A DNA stretch of 64,000 bases, taken from Marinobacter nanhaiticus D15-8W. Its GTDB lineage: Bacteria; Pseudomonadota; Gammaproteobacteria; Pseudomonadales; Oleiphilaceae. Location of the stretch: assembly GCF_036511935.1 (NCBI RefSeq), contig NZ_AP028878.1:930001-994000 (forward strand), written 5' to 3'. Of the stretch, positions 21,029 through 32,219 are shown one piece after another (the first letter of the stretch is position 1; every line of letters starts with the position of its first letter). The notes beneath the pieces are model-generated. The model was not told the DNA's origin. It worked only from the letters and a program-made list of their open reading frames with translations, and ran no database searches. The translations under genes were made by a program, and so were the position numbers.

Positions 21029-23134
21029 GTGGCACGCAAGACCCCAATTAAGCGTTATCGCAACATCGGGATTTGTGCGCACGTTGATGCGGGCAAAACT
21101 ACGACGACCGAGCGTGTTCTTTTTTACACCGGTATTTCCCACAAGATCGGTGAGGTTCATGATGGCGCGGCAACCATGGACTGGATGGAGCAGGAGCAGG
21201 AGCGTGGTATTACCATCACGTCTGCTGCTACCACCTGTTTCTGGCGCGGTATGGACCAGCAGTACGATGAGCATCGGATCAATATCATCGATACCCCGGG
21301 TCACGTTGACTTCACCATCGAAGTAGAGCGCTCCCTGCGCGTTCTGGACGGCGCCGTGGTCGTTTTCTGTGGTTCTTCAGGTGTTGAGCCTCAGTCCGAG
21401 ACTGTATGGCGTCAGGCCAACAAGTACGAAGTTCCGCGCATGGTGTTCGTCAACAAGATGGACCGTGCCGGCGCGAACTTCCTGCGCGTCGTCGACCAGA
21501 TCAAGAATCGTCTGGGCGCGACAGCTGTTCCTATTCAACTGCCGATCGGTGCTGAAGACGAATTCAAGGGTATCGTCGACCTGATTCGTAATAAGGCGAT
21601 TTACTGGAATGAAGAAGATTCCGGTGCGACTTATGATCAGAAAGATGTGCCTGCCGACATGGCTGACGAAGTTGCCATGTACCGCGAACAGATGGTCGAG
21701 GCAGCGGCCGAGGCTAACGAAGAGTTGATGGAGAAGTACCTGGAAGAAGGTGAGCTTTCCATCGAGGACATCAAGAAAGGTCTTCGTCTGCGCACGATTG
21801 CTAACGAAATCGTTGTGGCAACCTGTGGTTCTGCGTTCAAGAACAAGGGTGTCCAGGCGGTGCTGGACTCGGTGATCGAGTTCCTGCCGGCGCCGGACGA
21901 GGTCAAGGCGATTCGTGGTGAAGTTGACGACGAGGGCACTGAGGAAACGCGTCCGGTCGACGACGAAGCGCCGTTCGCGGCCCTGGCGTTCAAGATTGCA
22001 ACCGATCCGTTCGTGGGTACGCTGACGTTCTTCCGTGTCTACTCCGGTAAGCTGGAATCCGGCCAGGCGGTCTATAACTCTGTTAAGCAGAAGAAAGAGC
22101 GTGTCGGCCGTATGGTTCAGATGCACTCCAAGGATCGTCAGGAAATCAAGGAAGTGTTGGCCGGCGATATTGCTGCGGCTATCGGTTTGAAGAGCGTGAC
22201 CACCGGTGACACCCTGTGTGCCGAGAACGCCAAGATCGTCCTGGAGCGTATGGAGTTCCCGGAGCCGGTTATCTCCGTAGCTGTCGAACCGAAGTCCAAG
22301 GCGGATCAGGAGAAGATGGGCGTTGCACTGGGTAAGTTGGCCCAGGAAGATCCTTCTTTCCGTGTCCGTACCGACGAGGAATCCGGCCAGACTATTATTT
22401 CTGGTATGGGTGAGCTTCACCTGGACATCATCGTTGACCGCATGCGTCGCGAGTTCAAGGTAGAGGCGAACATCGGTAAGCCTCAGGTGGCCTACCGTGA
22501 GTGCATCCGCAAGGCAGTAGATGTCGAAGGTAAGTTCGTCCGTCAGTCTGGTGGTCGTGGTCAGTACGGTCACGTTCACGTGAAGTTCGAGCCGATCCCG
22601 CTGGACGACGAAGATGCAGAAAACTTTATCTTCGTGAATGAGATCGTGGGTGGTGTGGTTCCGAAGGAATACATCCCGGCGGTTTCCCAGGGCATCGAGG
22701 AGCAGATGCAGAACGGTATCATCGCTGGGTATCCGCTGCTGGGTATCAAGGCAACGCTGCATGATGGTTCCTACCACGATGTTGACTCGAACGAGATGGC
22801 GTTCAAGATTGCCGGCTCCATGGCGCTGAAAAAGGCCGCTGAGCAGGCAAGTCCGGCGCTGCTCGAGCCGATGATGAAGGTTGAAGTCGTTACCCCGGAA
22901 GATTACATGGGTGACGTAGTTGGTGACCTGAACCGTCGTCGTGGTCTCGTTCAGGGTATGGAAGATGGCCCTTCGGGCAAGATCATCCGTGCTGAGGTTC
23001 CGTTGTCGGAGATGTTCGGTTACGCCACCGATCTGCGTTCTGCAACGCAGGGTCGTGCGTCCTACGCGATGGAGTTCTCGCGCTATGCAGAGGCTCCCTC
23101 GAACATTGCCGAAGCGATCATTAAAAAGGGTTGA
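21029..23134 (+). CDS. fusA: Elongation factor G
   Basis: Translocase GTPase, 701 residues, GTG start. The G motifs are clear: [27 protein letters not shown] and [10 protein letters not shown]. Domain IV ([15 protein letters not shown]) and the C-terminal domain are complete. It belongs to the classic EF-G I group sited in the str operon. tuf copy 2 begins 34 bases later. Confidence 0.99.
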   Translation: MARKTPIKRYRNIGICAHVDAGKTTTTERVLFYTGISHKIGEVHDGAATMDWMEQEQERGITITSAATTCFWRGMDQQYDEHRINIIDTPGHVDFTIEVERSLRVLDGAVVVFCGSSGVEPQSETVWRQANKYEVPRMVFVNKMDRAGANFLRVVDQIKNRLGATAVPIQLPIGAEDEFKGIVDLIRNKAIYWNEEDSGATYDQKDVPADMADEVAMYREQMVEAAAEANEELMEKYLEEGELSIEDIKKGLRLRTIANEIVVATCGSAFKNKGVQAVLDSVIEFLPAPDEVKAIRGEVDDEGTEETRPVDDEAPFAALAFKIATDPFVGTLTFFRVYSGKLESGQAVYNSVKQKKERVGRMVQMHSKDRQEIKEVLAGDIAAAIGLKSVTTGDTLCAENAKIVLERMEFPEPVISVAVEPKSKADQEKMGVALGKLAQEDPSFRVRTDEESGQTIISGMGELHLDIIVDRMRREFKVEANIGKPQVAYRECIRKAVDVEGKFVRQSGGRGQYGHVHVKFEPIPLDDEDAENFIFVNEIVGGVVPKEYIPAVSQGIEEQMQNGIIAGYPLLGIKATLHDGSYHDVDSNEMAFKIAGSMALKKAAEQASPALLEPMMKVEVVTPEDYMGDVVGDLNRRRGLVQGMEDGPSGKIIRAEVPLSEMFGYATDLRSATQGRASYAMEFSRYAEAPSNIAEAIIKKG

Positions 23135-23168
23135 TACCCGGACTTAAGAAACAGGAAGAGGTGTAACC

Positions 23169-24365
23169 GTGTCTAAAGCTAAATTTGAGCGTAACAAACC
23201 GCACGTAAACGTGGGCACGATTGGCCACGTTGACCACGGCAAGACCACGCTGACCGCGGCGCTGACCCGCGTATGTCACGAAGTATGGGGTACCGGTGAG
23301 TCCCGTGCGTTCGACCAGATCGACAATGCTCCGGAAGAGCGTGCGCGTGGTATCACCATCGCGACCTCTCACGTTGAGTACGATTCTCCGACGCGTCACT
23401 ACGCACACGTTGACTGCCCGGGTCACGCCGACTACGTAAAGAACATGATCACCGGTGCGGCGCAGATGGACGGCGCGATCCTGGTGTGTTCCGCAGCTGA
23501 CGGCCCGATGCCGCAGACGCGTGAGCACATCCTGCTGTCCCGTCAGGTTGGTGTTCCCTTCATCGTCGTGTTCCTGAACAAGGCTGACATGGTCGATGAC
23601 GAGGAGCTGCTGGAGCTGGTCGAGATGGAAGTGCGTGACCTGCTGAGCCAGTACGACTTCCCGGGCGACGATACGCCGATCATCACCGGTTCTGCGCTGA
23701 TGGCGCTGGAAGGCAAGGATGACAATGAAATGGGTACTACCGCTGTGAAGAAGCTGGTAGAAGCCCTGGACGAGTACATCCCTGAGCCGGAGCGTGCGAT
23801 CGATCAGCCGTTCCTGATGCCGATCGAGGACGTGTTCTCGATCTCTGGTCGCGGTACCGTTGTGACCGGTCGTGTTGAGCGTGGCATCATCAAGGTGGGT
23901 GACGAGGTTGAGATCGTGGGTATCCGCGATACCACCAAGACCACCTGTACCGGTGTTGAGATGTTCCGCAAGCTGCTGGACGAAGGTCGTGCGGGTGAGA
24001 ACGTGGGTGTGCTGCTGCGTGGCACCAAGCGTGACGACGTTGAGCGTGGTCAGGTTCTGTGTGTGCCGGGCTCCATCAAGCCGCACACCAAGTTCGAGTC
24101 TGAAGTCTACGTTCTGAGCAAGGAAGAAGGTGGTCGTCATACTCCGTTCTTCAAGGGCTACCGTCCGCAGTTCTACTTCCGTACCACGGACGTGACCGGT
24201 GCTTGTGAACTGCCGGAAGGCGTTGAGATGGTCATGCCGGGCGACAACGTGAAGCTGGTTGCCACGCTGATCGCGCCGATCGCCATGGAAGAAGGTCTGC
24301 GCTTTGCGATTCGCGAAGGCGGCCGGACTGTTGGCGCAGGTGTTGTTGCCAAGATCATCGAGTAA
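23169..24365 (+). CDS. tuf: Elongation factor Tu (copy 2)
   Basis: 398 residues with a GTG start, in the tufA position after fusA. The G motifs are as in copy 1. The DNA between codon 8 and about codon 375 reads identical to copy 1. It differs in five bases of the first seven codons, in one wobble base at 24296 (T for C), and at the 3' end (GTTGCCAAGATCATCGAG), giving Ala where copy 1 has Ser. This edge-limited divergence is the signature of gene conversion. A strong terminator follows. Confidence 0.99.
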   Translation: MSKAKFERNKPHVNVGTIGHVDHGKTTLTAALTRVCHEVWGTGESRAFDQIDNAPEERARGITIATSHVEYDSPTRHYAHVDCPGHADYVKNMITGAAQMDGAILVCSAADGPMPQTREHILLSRQVGVPFIVVFLNKADMVDDEELLELVEMEVRDLLSQYDFPGDDTPIITGSALMALEGKDDNEMGTTAVKKLVEALDEYIPEPERAIDQPFLMPIEDVFSISGRGTVVTGRVERGIIKVGDEVEIVGIRDTTKTTCTGVEMFRKLLDEGRAGENVGVLLRGTKRDDVERGQVLCVPGSIKPHTKFESEVYVLSKEEGGRHTPFFKGYRPQFYFRTTDVTGACELPEGVEMVMPGDNVKLVATLIAPIAMEEGLRFAIREGGRTVGAGVVAKIIE

Positions 24366-24382
24366 TCGATAGATCCCTGGAG

Positions 24383-24412
24383 AAAAGGGGCTGCCTCGTG
24401 CAGCCCCTTTTT
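24383..24412 (+). terminator. Terminator of the str operon
   Basis: Stem AAAAGGGGCTGC / GCAGCCCCTTTT (12 bp) with loop CTCGT and a T tract. It separates tuf from the S10 operon. Confidence 0.93.
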
Positions 24413-24463
24413 CTATGAAAGGCGAATAGTTGCTGGCCCGAAAAAGTCCGTATGCGCACCTGC

Positions 24464-24492
24464 TTGACAGAGTTGAGTGTTCTGCATACAAT
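24464..24492 (+). promoter_or_regulatory. Near-consensus promoter of the S10 operon
   Basis: TTGACA (24464-24469), exactly 17 bases, TACAAT (24487-24492), GC-rich discriminator GCGGCTCC. The transcription start is expected near 24499, giving a leader of only about 53 bases before rpsJ. Confidence 0.9.
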
Positions 24493-24551
24493 GCGGCTCC
24501 TTTTTTTAAGGTCGGCTAACAGTAGCTGCTACGAGTGGAGTTTGGTGCAAC

Positions 24552-24863
24552 ATGCAAAGCCAAAAGATCAGAATCCGGTTGAAGGCGTTTGATTATCGCC
24601 TGATCGACCAGTCCACGCAGGAGATTGTCGATACCGCTAAGCGGACCGGCGCTCAGGTGCGTGGCCCAATTCCTCTGCCGACGCGCAAGGAAAAGTACAC
24701 CGTATTGATCTCCCCGCACGTCAATAAAGACGCGCGCGATCAGTATGAAATTCGTACGCACAAGCGTCTGCTCGACATCGTTGAGCCGACGGAGAAGACA
24801 GTAGATGCATTGATGAAGCTTGATCTGGCAGCAGGTGTAGACGTTCAGATCAGCCTCGGCTAA
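24552..24863 (+). CDS. rpsJ: 30S ribosomal protein S10 / NusE
   Basis: 103 residues, as in E. coli. It binds the 30S head and also acts as the antitermination factor NusE, partner of NusB and NusG. The sequence [16 protein letters not shown] and the loop [15 protein letters not shown] are typical. First gene of the S10 operon, driven by the promoter at 24464. Confidence 0.99.
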
Positions 24864-24938
24864 CGCGCAATGCGTTGGCTTGTGTAACTGTCATAAGGCC
24901 ATAGAGGGTGAGAGCCCCGTACACTTAAGAGGTGAAAC

Positions 24939-25577
24939 ATGGCAATTGGTGTTGTCGGTCGTAAGGCCGGTATGACCCGTATTTTTACGGACGACGGGCA
25001 GGCGGTGCCCGTAACAGTGATTGAGGTTGAAGCCAACCGCATCACTCAGCTCAAGACGCTCGAAACCGATGGCTACCGCGCGGTCCAGGTGACTGTGGGT
25101 AAGCGTCGCGCCTCCCGTGTGACCAAGAGTGAGTCAGGCCATTTTGCCAAGGCGGGCGTAGAAGCCGGTCGTGGCGTATGGGAATTCCGCCTTGGTGACG
25201 GCGAAGGTGAAGAGCTCCAGGCTGGTGGCGAGATCGTGGCCTCCATTTTTGAGGCTGGCCAGATGGTAGACGCAACCGCAACTTCCAAGGGTAAAGGCTT
25301 CGCCGGTACCGTTAAGCGCTGGAATTTTGCAACCCAGGACGCTACTCACGGTAACTCCCTTTCTCATCGCGCTCCGGGTTCGATTGGTCAGAACCAGACT
25401 CCGGGTAAAGTTTTCAAAGGCAAGAAGATGGCTGGCCAGATGGGTAATGAGCGGGTCACCGTTCAGAACCTGGAAGTGGTCCGCGTCGATGCTGAGCGCA
25501 ACCTGCTGCTCGTGAAGGGTGCCGTTCCCGGCGCTACTGGCGGCAACGTTGTCATCAAGCCTGCAGTTAAAGCCTGA
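24939..25577 (+). CDS. rplC: 50S ribosomal protein L3
   Basis: Early assembly protein whose long loop reaches the peptidyl transferase centre. 212 residues. The loop is visible as [20 protein letters not shown] and [20 protein letters not shown]; the Gln in this second stretch is the usual site of PrmB methylation. Confidence 0.99.
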   Translation: MAIGVVGRKAGMTRIFTDDGQAVPVTVIEVEANRITQLKTLETDGYRAVQVTVGKRRASRVTKSESGHFAKAGVEAGRGVWEFRLGDGEGEELQAGGEIVASIFEAGQMVDATATSKGKGFAGTVKRWNFATQDATHGNSLSHRAPGSIGQNQTPGKVFKGKKMAGQMGNERVTVQNLEVVRVDAERNLLLVKGAVPGATGGNVVIKPAVKA

Positions 25578-25588
25578 GGAGCGATGCG

Positions 25589-26194
25589 ATGGAACTGAAA
25601 ATTACTGGTAGCGGCGAAGGCGTTTCTGTTTCCGACGCTGCATTCGCGAAAGATTTCAACGAGTCGCTGGTTCACCAGGTCGTTACGGCTTACATGGCTG
25701 GCGCTCGTCAGGGTACTCGTGCCCAGAAGACGCGCTCCGAGGTTAGCGGCGGTGGCAAAAAGCCGTGGCGCCAGAAGGGTACCGGCCGTGCTCGTGCGGG
25801 TACTATTCGTAGCCCGATCTGGCGTACTGGTGGTGTGACCTTCGCAGCTAAGCCGCAGGATCACTCCCAGAAAGTCAACCGCAAGATGTACCGTGCCGCG
25901 CTGCGCTCTATTTTTTCCGAGCTGGTGCGTCAGGAGCGTCTGGTCGTGGTGGACGACGTCAGCGTTGATTCCCCCAAGACCAAGGCGTTCAACGCCAAGC
26001 TTAAGGATCTGGGCGTGTCGAGCGCACTGATTCTGGCGGACAGCGTTGAGCAGAACCTGCACCTGGCATCGCGTAACATTCCCCATGTCGACGTGCGTGA
26101 TGTTGCGGGTCTGGATCCGGTGAGTCTGGTTGCTTATGAAAACGTTGTGGTTACCGTGCCGGCTCTGAAGAAGATTGAGGAGATGCTGGGATGA
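25589..26194 (+). CDS. rplD: 50S ribosomal protein L4
   Basis: Lines the exit-tunnel constriction; in E. coli it also represses the S10 operon through a leader that is not evident here. 201 residues. The tunnel loop [20 protein letters not shown] (about 52-71) is intact with wild-type Lys/Arg associated with macrolide sensitivity. Its stop overlaps the rplW start by ATGA. Confidence 0.99.
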   Translation: MELKITGSGEGVSVSDAAFAKDFNESLVHQVVTAYMAGARQGTRAQKTRSEVSGGGKKPWRQKGTGRARAGTIRSPIWRTGGVTFAAKPQDHSQKVNRKMYRAALRSIFSELVRQERLVVVDDVSVDSPKTKAFNAKLKDLGVSSALILADSVEQNLHLASRNIPHVDVRDVAGLDPVSLVAYENVVVTVPALKKIEEMLG

Positions 26195-26484
26195 ATCAGG
26201 AGCGTATTTATAAGGTCCTGTTGGGACCACATGTTTCCGAAAAGGCCTCCTTGGTCGCAGAAAGCAACCAGGTCGTGTTTCGAGTCGCTGCTGACGCGAC
26301 GAAGCCGGAGGTTAAACGCGCTGTTGAGCAACTGTTCAACGTCAAAGTCGAAGGTGTTCAGATCCTGAATCGCAAGGGTAAGTTGAAGCGCACGGTTCGT
26401 GGCTTCGGTAAGCGCGACGATCTTCGCAAAGCTTACGTTCGTCTTGCTGAAGGTCAGGAAATCGACTTTGTGGATGTGGAATAA
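26191..26484 (+). CDS. rplW: 50S ribosomal protein L23
   Basis: Tunnel-exit protein that docks trigger factor and SRP. 97 residues; [18 protein letters not shown] and the tunnel hairpin region ([20 protein letters not shown]) fit the bacterial family. Coupled to rplD by overlap. Confidence 0.98.
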   Translation: MNQERIYKVLLGPHVSEKASLVAESNQVVFRVAADATKPEVKRAVEQLFNVKVEGVQILNRKGKLKRTVRGFGKRDDLRKAYVRLAEGQEIDFVDVE

Positions 26485-26501
26485 GGTAAAGGGGTCGTAA
26501 A

Positions 26502-27329
26502 ATGCCGATCGTCAAAACCAAGCCAACATCGCCCGGCCGCCGTCACGTTGTAAAGACTTACAATCCTGACCTGCACAAAGGCAAGCCTTTCGAGCCGTTG
26601 GTTGAATCATTGAGCCGCACCGGTGGTCGTAACCACTTCGGTCGGATCACAACGCGTCACGTCGGTGGTGGTCACAAGCGTCACTACCGTCTGATTGACT
26701 TCAAGCGGACCAAAGATGGTATCCCGGCTGTCGTAGAACGCCTGGAATACGATCCGAACCGCTCTGCGCACATCGCGCTGCTGAAGTATGCCGATGGCGA
26801 GCGTCGTTACATTGTCGCTCCCAAAGGCGTTTCGGCTGGTGATGAGGTGCGTTCCGGTATCGACGCGCCGATTAAGGTGGGTAGCACGCTGCCGCTCCGG
26901 AATATTCCGGTTGGTTCCGTCGTCCACTGCGTCGAACTCAAGCCTGGAAAGGGTGCTCAGCTGGCTCGCAGTGCGGGTGCATCCGTACAGCTGGTTGCCC
27001 GTGAAGGTGCATACGCAACACTGCGCCTTCGTTCAGGTGAAATGCGTAAGGTGCTTGTGGAATGTCGCGCAACGTTGGGTGAAGTGTCCAACAGCGAGCA
27101 CAGCCTCAAGCAGCTTGGTAAAGCGGGTGCATCACGTTGGCGCGGCAAACGCCCAACAGTACGTGGTGTTGCTATGAACCCAGTTGACCACCCACATGGT
27201 GGTGGTGAAGGGCGTACCTCTGGCGGACGTCACCCTGTTACTCCTTGGGGTGTTCCGACCAAAGGGCATAAGACTCGTAAGAACAAGCGTACTGACCGAA
27301 TGATAGTACGTCGTCGTTCAGCCAAGTAA
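26502..27329 (+). CDS. rplB: 50S ribosomal protein L2
   Basis: Needed for subunit joining and peptidyl transferase activity. 275 residues. The highly conserved C-terminal part [20 protein letters not shown] contains the functionally important His. Typical length and basic composition. Confidence 0.99.
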   Translation: MPIVKTKPTSPGRRHVVKTYNPDLHKGKPFEPLVESLSRTGGRNHFGRITTRHVGGGHKRHYRLIDFKRTKDGIPAVVERLEYDPNRSAHIALLKYADGERRYIVAPKGVSAGDEVRSGIDAPIKVGSTLPLRNIPVGSVVHCVELKPGKGAQLARSAGASVQLVAREGAYATLRLRSGEMRKVLVECRATLGEVSNSEHSLKQLGKAGASRWRGKRPTVRGVAMNPVDHPHGGGEGRTSGGRHPVTPWGVPTKGHKTRKNKRTDRMIVRRRSAK

Positions 27330-27352
27330 ACGACTACATAGAGGTATTTGCT

Positions 27353-27628
27353 GTGCCACGTTCTTTGAAGAAAGGTCCTTTTATTGACCTGCATCTGTTG
27401 AAGAAGGTTGAGGCAGCTCTGGAAGGTAACGACAAGCGGCCGATCAAGACCTGGTCCCGCCGGTCGACAATCTTCCCGGAGATGGTAGGCCTGACCATTG
27501 CAATCCATAACGGCAAGCAACATGTGCCGGTCCATGTTACTGAAGACATGGTGGGTCACAAACTGGGTGAGTTCGCTGCTACGCGCACTTACCGCGGTCA
27601 TGCTGCCGACAAGAAAGCTAAACGCTGA
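27353..27628 (+). CDS. rpsS: 30S ribosomal protein S19
   Basis: 30S head protein that contacts S13 and the A-site tRNA. 91 residues from a GTG start (27353) preceded by [23 protein letters not shown] and [17 protein letters not shown] are family signatures. Confidence 0.99.
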   Translation: MPRSLKKGPFIDLHLLKKVEAALEGNDKRPIKTWSRRSTIFPEMVGLTIAIHNGKQHVPVHVTEDMVGHKLGEFAATRTYRGHAADKKAKR

Positions 27629-27644
27629 TTGAGGGTATAGAGAA

Positions 27645-27977
27645 ATGGAAGTAGCGGCTAAGTACAAAGGCGCTCGCCTCTCTGCTCAGAAAGCGCGTCT
27701 TGTCGCAGATCAGGTCCGCGGCAAGGCAGTAGAGGAAGCCCTGAATATTCTGACTTTCAGCCCGAAGAAGGCTGCGGTGGTTATCAAGAAAGCCTTGGAA
27801 TCCGCCATTGCCAATGCTGAGCATAATGAAGGTCTGGACGTTGACGAGTTGCGGGTGGCCACCATCATGGTGGACGAAGGTCCGGCGCTCAAGCGAATCA
27901 AGGCTCGAGCCAAGGGGCGCGCTGACCGCATTTTCAAGCGCACCTGTCATATCACCGTCAAGGTCGCCGACAAGTAG
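27645..27977 (+). CDS. rplV: 50S ribosomal protein L22
   Basis: Tunnel protein opposite L4. 110 residues with [18 protein letters not shown] at the start and the tunnel hairpin [20 protein letters not shown] near the end. No insertion or deletion in the hairpin of the kind that gives macrolide resistance. Confidence 0.99.
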   Translation: MEVAAKYKGARLSAQKARLVADQVRGKAVEEALNILTFSPKKAAVVIKKALESAIANAEHNEGLDVDELRVATIMVDEGPALKRIKARAKGRADRIFKRTCHITVKVADK

Positions 27978-27988
27978 GAGATGCTCAG

Positions 27989-28672
27989 ATGGGTCATAAG
28001 GTAAATCCAACCGGTATTCGGCTGGGTGTGATTAAAGAGCACAACTCAGTCTGGTATGCCGAAAAACAGGAGTATGCGAACAATCTGCTGAACGATCTGC
28101 AGGTTCGTAATTTCCTCGAGAAGCGTCTGGAGAAGGCGTCTGTAAGCAAGATTGTGATCGAGCGCCCTGCTCAGAACGCCCGTATCACGATCCATACCGC
28201 CCGCCCCGGTATCGTTATCGGGAAGAAGGGTGAAGATGTTGACCGTCTGCGTCGCGAAGTCAGCGAGATGATGGGCGTGCCTGTGCACATCAACATCGAA
28301 GAGGTCCGTAAGCCGGATCTGGATGCCAAGCTGGTTGCCCAGAATGTGGCGGGCCAGTTGGAGCGTCGCGTCATGTTCCGTCGCGCTATGAAGCGTGCGG
28401 TCCAGAACGCGATGCGCCAGGGCGCAAAAGGTATCAAGATCCAGGTCGGCGGCCGTCTGGGCGGTGCGGAAATCGCACGCTCCGAGTGGTATCGCGAAGG
28501 TCGTGTACCTCTGCACACACTGCGTGCGGATATCGATTACGCGACATACGAAGCGCATACCACATACGGTGTTATCGGCGTCAAGGTATGGATCTTCAAG
28601 GGCGAGATTCTTGGCGGCATGGAGCAAGTCCGTGCTGAGAAGGATGCCTCTCGCAAGAAAGGTTCTAAGTAA
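27989..28672 (+). CDS. rpsC: 30S ribosomal protein S3
   Basis: mRNA-entry protein with helicase activity. 227 residues. [14 protein letters not shown] starts the family; a KH domain carries the [15 protein letters not shown] loop (GxxG); the C-domain has [20 protein letters not shown]. Confidence 0.99.
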   Translation: MGHKVNPTGIRLGVIKEHNSVWYAEKQEYANNLLNDLQVRNFLEKRLEKASVSKIVIERPAQNARITIHTARPGIVIGKKGEDVDRLRREVSEMMGVPVHINIEEVRKPDLDAKLVAQNVAGQLERRVMFRRAMKRAVQNAMRQGAKGIKIQVGGRLGGAEIARSEWYREGRVPLHTLRADIDYATYEAHTTYGVIGVKVWIFKGEILGGMEQVRAEKDASRKKGSK

Positions 28673-28684
28673 AGGGGCACTCGT

Positions 28685-29098
28685 ATGCTGCAGCCAAAAC
28701 GCACCAAATTTCGCAAGGTAATGAAAGGCCGTAACACCGGCCTGGCGCACCGCGGCAACAAGGTGAGCTTCGGTGAGTACGGATTGAAGGCGACGAGCCG
28801 TGGGCGTATAACTGCGCGCCAGATTGAGGCGGCACGACGCACAATGACTCGTCGTATCAAGCGGGGCGGTAAGATCTGGATCCGGGTCTTCCCGGACAAG
28901 CCGATCACCGGCAAGCCGCTGGAAGTACGTATGGGTAAAGGTAAGGGTTCTGTCGAGTACTGGGTAGCTGAGATTCAGCCCGGCAAGATGTTGTACGAGA
29001 TGGAAGGCGTTCCCGAGGAAGTCGCGCGTGAAGCGTTCACTCTGGCCGCTGCGAAGCTGCCGGTTGCGACAACCTTTGTTACGAGGACGGTGATGTGA
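28685..29098 (+). CDS. rplP: 50S ribosomal protein L16
   Basis: Supports A-site tRNA in the 50S subunit. 137 residues, [17 protein letters not shown] start, [20 protein letters not shown] in the middle; the Arg of the RGGKIW region is a usual hydroxylation site. The stop shares one base with the rpmC start (TGATG). Confidence 0.99.
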   Translation: MLQPKRTKFRKVMKGRNTGLAHRGNKVSFGEYGLKATSRGRITARQIEAARRTMTRRIKRGGKIWIRVFPDKPITGKPLEVRMGKGKGSVEYWVAEIQPGKMLYEMEGVPEEVAREAFTLAAAKLPVATTFVTRTVM

Positions 29099-29289
29099 TG
29101 AAAGCAACAGAGCTGCGTGAAAAGTCAGTCGAGGAGCTGAACAAAGAGCTGATCGACCTCCTGAAGGAGCAGTTCAACCTGCGCATGCGCAAGGCGACAG
29201 GTCAGCTGAATCAGTCTCACCTCCTCAGCAAGGTTAAGCGCGACATCGCTCGCGTGAAAACGGTTATGAATGAAAAGGCAGGACAGTGA
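29098..29289 (+). CDS. rpmC: 50S ribosomal protein L29
   Basis: Tunnel-exit protein, 63 residues as in E. coli. Start taken at ATG 29098, which overlaps the rplP stop; a GTG one codon earlier is less likely. Two long helices with [20 protein letters not shown] and [15 protein letters not shown]. Confidence 0.98.
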   Translation: MKATELREKSVEELNKELIDLLKEQFNLRMRKATGQLNQSHLLSKVKRDIARVKTVMNEKAGQ

Positions 29290-29290
29290 C

Positions 29291-29557
29291 ATGACTGAAG
29301 CTACTAAGACTGCCAGAACCCTGAGCGGCAAGGTCGTGAGCAACAAGATGGAGAAATCCATCGTGGTTCTGGTTGAGCGCCAGGTTAAACACCCGCTTTA
29401 CGGCAAGTACGTTAAGCGCTCAACCAAAATTCACGCCCATGACGAGAACAATCAGTGCAACATCGGCGACACAGTTCGGATCGAGGAAACTCGTCCGATC
29501 TCAAAGACCAAGAGCTGGGCTCTGGTAGACGTCGTCGAACGCGCTTCGAAGGTGTAA
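29291..29557 (+). CDS. rpsQ: 30S ribosomal protein S17
   Basis: Primary 16S rRNA binder, OB fold. 88 residues from the ATG at 29291, 1 base after the rpmC stop; the frame extends upstream into rpmC but [20 protein letters not shown] is a normal start. [20 protein letters not shown] and [15 protein letters not shown] are diagnostic. Confidence 0.98.
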   Translation: MTEATKTARTLSGKVVSNKMEKSIVVLVERQVKHPLYGKYVKRSTKIHAHDENNQCNIGDTVRIEETRPISKTKSWALVDVVERASKV

Positions 29558-29615
29558 CTCGCCCGGACGGTGAGTCTTGTCGTAACGGCAAAGTGGTTTC
29601 TGCTGGAGAACAACC

Positions 29616-29984
29616 ATGATTCAGACTCAAACAATGCTTGAGGTCGCGGACAACAGTGGTGCCCGTCGTGTGATGTGCATCAAGGTCCTGGGCGGTTCAC
29701 ACCGGCGTTACGCCAGCGTGGGAGACATTATTAAGGTGACCGTTAAGGAAGCCATTCCCCGCGGGAAAGTGCGCAAGGGCCAGGTCCTCAAGGCTGTCGT
29801 AGTACGTACCGCCAAGGGTGTTCGTCGCCCGGACGGTTCGTTGATTCGTTTCGACGGCAACGCGGCTGTACTTCTGAACAACCAGGACGCGCCTATCGGC
29901 ACCCGGATCTTTGGTCCGGTGACCCGTGAGCTGCGTAGCGAAAAGTTCATGAAGATCATTTCACTGGCACCCGAAGTACTGTAA
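29616..29984 (+). CDS. rplN: 50S ribosomal protein L14
   Basis: Forms an intersubunit bridge and is the target of the silencing factor RsfS. 122 residues; [20 protein letters not shown] and [20 protein letters not shown] are family signatures. The 58-base gap upstream of it is the largest in this part of the operon. Confidence 0.99.
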   Translation: MIQTQTMLEVADNSGARRVMCIKVLGGSHRRYASVGDIIKVTVKEAIPRGKVRKGQVLKAVVVRTAKGVRRPDGSLIRFDGNAAVLLNNQDAPIGTRIFGPVTRELRSEKFMKIISLAPEVL

Positions 29985-30000
29985 GGACTAGAGGCCGGTT

Positions 30001-30321
30001 ATGAAGAAAATCAAACGAGATGACGAAGTTATCGTCACCACGGGAAAAGACAAGGGTAAGCGCGGCAAGGTCCTGAAGGTTCAGGATGACGGCCGGGTGA
30101 TTGTTTCCGGGATCAATATGATCAAGAAGCACACCAAGCCCAACCCGATGGTCGGTACGCCGGGTGGCATCGTCGAGAAAGAAGCACCTATCCAGGCTTC
30201 CAACGTGGCTATTTTTAATCCGCAGACCGGCAAAGCCGATCGTGTTGGCTTCCAGAACAAGGAAGACGGCAGCAAAATGCGGATTTTCAAGTCCACGAAA
30301 GAAGCAGTCGATAACCAGTAA
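30001..30321 (+). CDS. rplX: 50S ribosomal protein L24
   Basis: Assembly initiator protein. 106 residues, KOW motif at the N-terminus ([20 protein letters not shown]). Confidence 0.98.
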   Translation: MKKIKRDDEVIVTTGKDKGKRGKVLKVQDDGRVIVSGINMIKKHTKPNPMVGTPGGIVEKEAPIQASNVAIFNPQTGKADRVGFQNKEDGSKMRIFKSTKEAVDNQ

Positions 30322-30336
30322 GCGGTGGTGGTTACG

Positions 30337-30876
30337 ATGCTTAACATGAAAGAGATGTACAAAAAGGACGTGGTACCCGCCCTGCAAAACGAGTTCAAGT
30401 ATGTGAACCCGATGCAGGTGCCGCGTATCGAAAAAATCACCCTGAACATGGGTGTCGGCGAAGCGGTTGGTGACAAGAAGCTGATCGAGAACGCGGTTGC
30501 GGATCTCGAGCGTCTGTCCGGTCAGAAGCCGGTTGTTACCAAGGCACGCAAATCCGTCGCGGGCTTCAAGATTCGTGAAGGCTGGCCGATCGGCTGTAAG
30601 GTGACCCTGCGCGGCGAGCGTATGTGGGACTTCTTCGATCGTCTGGTTCACATCGCGATTCCCCGTGTACGCGACTTCCGTGGCCTGAATCCGAAGTCTT
30701 TTGATGGCCGTGGTAACTACAGCATGGGCGTGCGTGAGCAGATCATCTTCCCCGAAATCGAGTACGACAAGGTCGATAAGATTCGCGGGCTGGATATCAC
30801 TATCACCACCTCGGCGGGTACCGATGAAGAAGGCCGTGAATTGCTGAAAGCTTTTGGCTTTCCGTTCAAGAAATAA
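30337..30876 (+). CDS. rplE: 50S ribosomal protein L5
   Basis: Binds 5S rRNA and the P-site tRNA. 179 residues, equal to E. coli, from the ATG at 30337; the GTG at 30325 would add four residues. Signatures [39 protein letters not shown] and [15 protein letters not shown]. Confidence 0.98.
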   Translation: MLNMKEMYKKDVVPALQNEFKYVNPMQVPRIEKITLNMGVGEAVGDKKLIENAVADLERLSGQKPVVTKARKSVAGFKIREGWPIGCKVTLRGERMWDFFDRLVHIAIPRVRDFRGLNPKSFDGRGNYSMGVREQIIFPEIEYDKVDKIRGLDITITTSAGTDEEGRELLKAFGFPFKK

Positions 30877-30888
30877 GGAACGAGCGTT

Positions 30889-31194
30889 ATGGCTAAGGTA
30901 TCGATGAAAAACCGTGAGCTGAAGCGTCAGCAAACCGTCGAGAAATACGCGGCGAAGCGCGCTGAGCTCAAGGCGATTATCAAGAACCCGAACACCAGCG
31001 ACGAAGACCGTTGGGATGCTCAGATCAAACTGCAGCAGCTTCCCCGTGATGCAAGCCCGTCACGTCTTCGTAACCGCTGCCAGCTCACCGGTCGCCCCCA
31101 CGGCGTTCTGCGTAAATTCCAGCTTTCACGTATCAAACTTCGTGAAGCCGGCATGCGCGGTGACGTACCGGGACTGACCAAGTCCAGCTGGTAA
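30889..31194 (+). CDS. rpsN: 30S ribosomal protein S14 (zinc-free form)
   Basis: 101 residues. It is the long C-minus paralogue: the segment [17 protein letters not shown] has a single Cys and no CxxC pairs, so it does not bind zinc. [14 protein letters not shown] start. Confidence 0.98.
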   Translation: MAKVSMKNRELKRQQTVEKYAAKRAELKAIIKNPNTSDEDRWDAQIKLQQLPRDASPSRLRNRCQLTGRPHGVLRKFQLSRIKLREAGMRGDVPGLTKSSW

Positions 31195-31200
31195 GCAGGT

Positions 31201-31256
31201 AGGCACTTCGGTGCCTGTTGGTAAGCGGTGCGGCAAGCCGCTGCACAACTGAAAAG
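31201..31256 (+). promoter_or_regulatory. Stable UUCG hairpin and second stem between rpsN and rpsH
   Basis: AGGCAC-TTCG-GTGCCT (31201-31216) is a perfect 6-bp stem capped by a UUCG tetraloop. It is followed by an imperfect GTGC-GGC / GCC-GCAC stem. There is no T tract, so termination is unlikely; an mRNA processing or translational-control role is possible. Confidence 0.5.
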
Positions 31257-31274
31257 ATCAGGAGCCTCATACCA

Positions 31275-31667
31275 ATGAGTATGCAAGACACGCTTGCGGA
31301 TATGATTACTCGCATCCGCAACGCACAGATGGCATCCAAAGCAGACGTAACGATGCCGTCTTCAAAGATGAAGGTCTCGGTAGCCCAGGTCCTCAAGGAC
31401 GAAGGCTACGTGCAGGACTTTTCCGTCTCAGCTGACGCCAAGCCCGAGCTGACCGTTACCCTCAAGTATTTCGAGGGCAAGCCGGTTATCGAGTCTATCA
31501 AGCGGGTCAGCCGTCCGAGTCTGCGCCAATACAAAGGCGCTGGGGAACTGCCGAAGGTTGCCGGCGGTCTGGGTATTGCCATCGTGTCGACGTCCAGGGG
31601 CGTCATGACCGATCGCGCCGCGCGTCAAGCCGGCGTGGGTGGCGAAGTCATCTGCACCGTATTTTAG
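31275..31667 (+). CDS. rpsH: 30S ribosomal protein S8
   Basis: Central-domain 16S rRNA binder and, in E. coli, repressor of the spc operon. 130 residues from the ATG at 31275 (the frame extends upstream to 31218 without support). [18 protein letters not shown] and the C-terminal [20 protein letters not shown] are conserved. Confidence 0.99.
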   Translation: MSMQDTLADMITRIRNAQMASKADVTMPSSKMKVSVAQVLKDEGYVQDFSVSADAKPELTVTLKYFEGKPVIESIKRVSRPSLRQYKGAGELPKVAGGLGIAIVSTSRGVMTDRAARQAGVGGEVICTVF

Positions 31668-31676
31668 GAGTTACAC

Positions 31677-32210
31677 ATGTCCAGGGTTGCCAATAATCCT
31701 GTCGTGCTGCCTTCCGGTGTTGAGGTTAAGCTGAGCGGACAGGAAATCAATGTGAAGGGCTCCAAGGGAGCGCTTCAGTTCACCATCCACGACGCGGTCG
31801 AGGTAAAGCAGGAAGAGAATGTCCTGCGGTTTGCCGCTCGTGATGGCGCAAAACAGTCTCGTGCCCTTGCCGGTACCACCCGTGCACTGGTCAACAACAT
31901 GGTGACCGGCGTAAGCGCTGGCTTCGAGCGTAAGCTCCAGCTGGTAGGCGTCGGCTACCGTGCCCAGGCGCAGGGTAAAAAGCTCAATCTGACTCTGGGT
32001 TTCTCTCACCCGGTTGAGTACGAGCTGCCCGAAGGTATCACGGCTGAAACACCGTCTCAGACCGAAGTCGTGATTCGGGGTATCGATAAGCAACAGGTTG
32101 GCCAAGTCGCAGCTGAAATCCGCGCTTACCGTCCGCCCGAGCCCTATAAGGGTAAGGGTGTTCGTTACGCGGATGAGCTGGTCAGACGTAAAGAAGCCAA
32201 GAAGAAATAA
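31677..32210 (+). CDS. rplF: 50S ribosomal protein L6
   Basis: Near the factor-binding site. 177 residues with two repeated alpha/beta domains; the C-terminal signature [20 protein letters not shown] is present. TAGGAG lies just upstream. Confidence 0.99.
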   Translation: MSRVANNPVVLPSGVEVKLSGQEINVKGSKGALQFTIHDAVEVKQEENVLRFAARDGAKQSRALAGTTRALVNNMVTGVSAGFERKLQLVGVGYRAQAQGKKLNLTLGFSHPVEYELPEGITAETPSQTEVVIRGIDKQQVGQVAAEIRAYRPPEPYKGKGVRYADELVRRKEAKKK

Positions 32211-32219
32211 GGCGGGACT

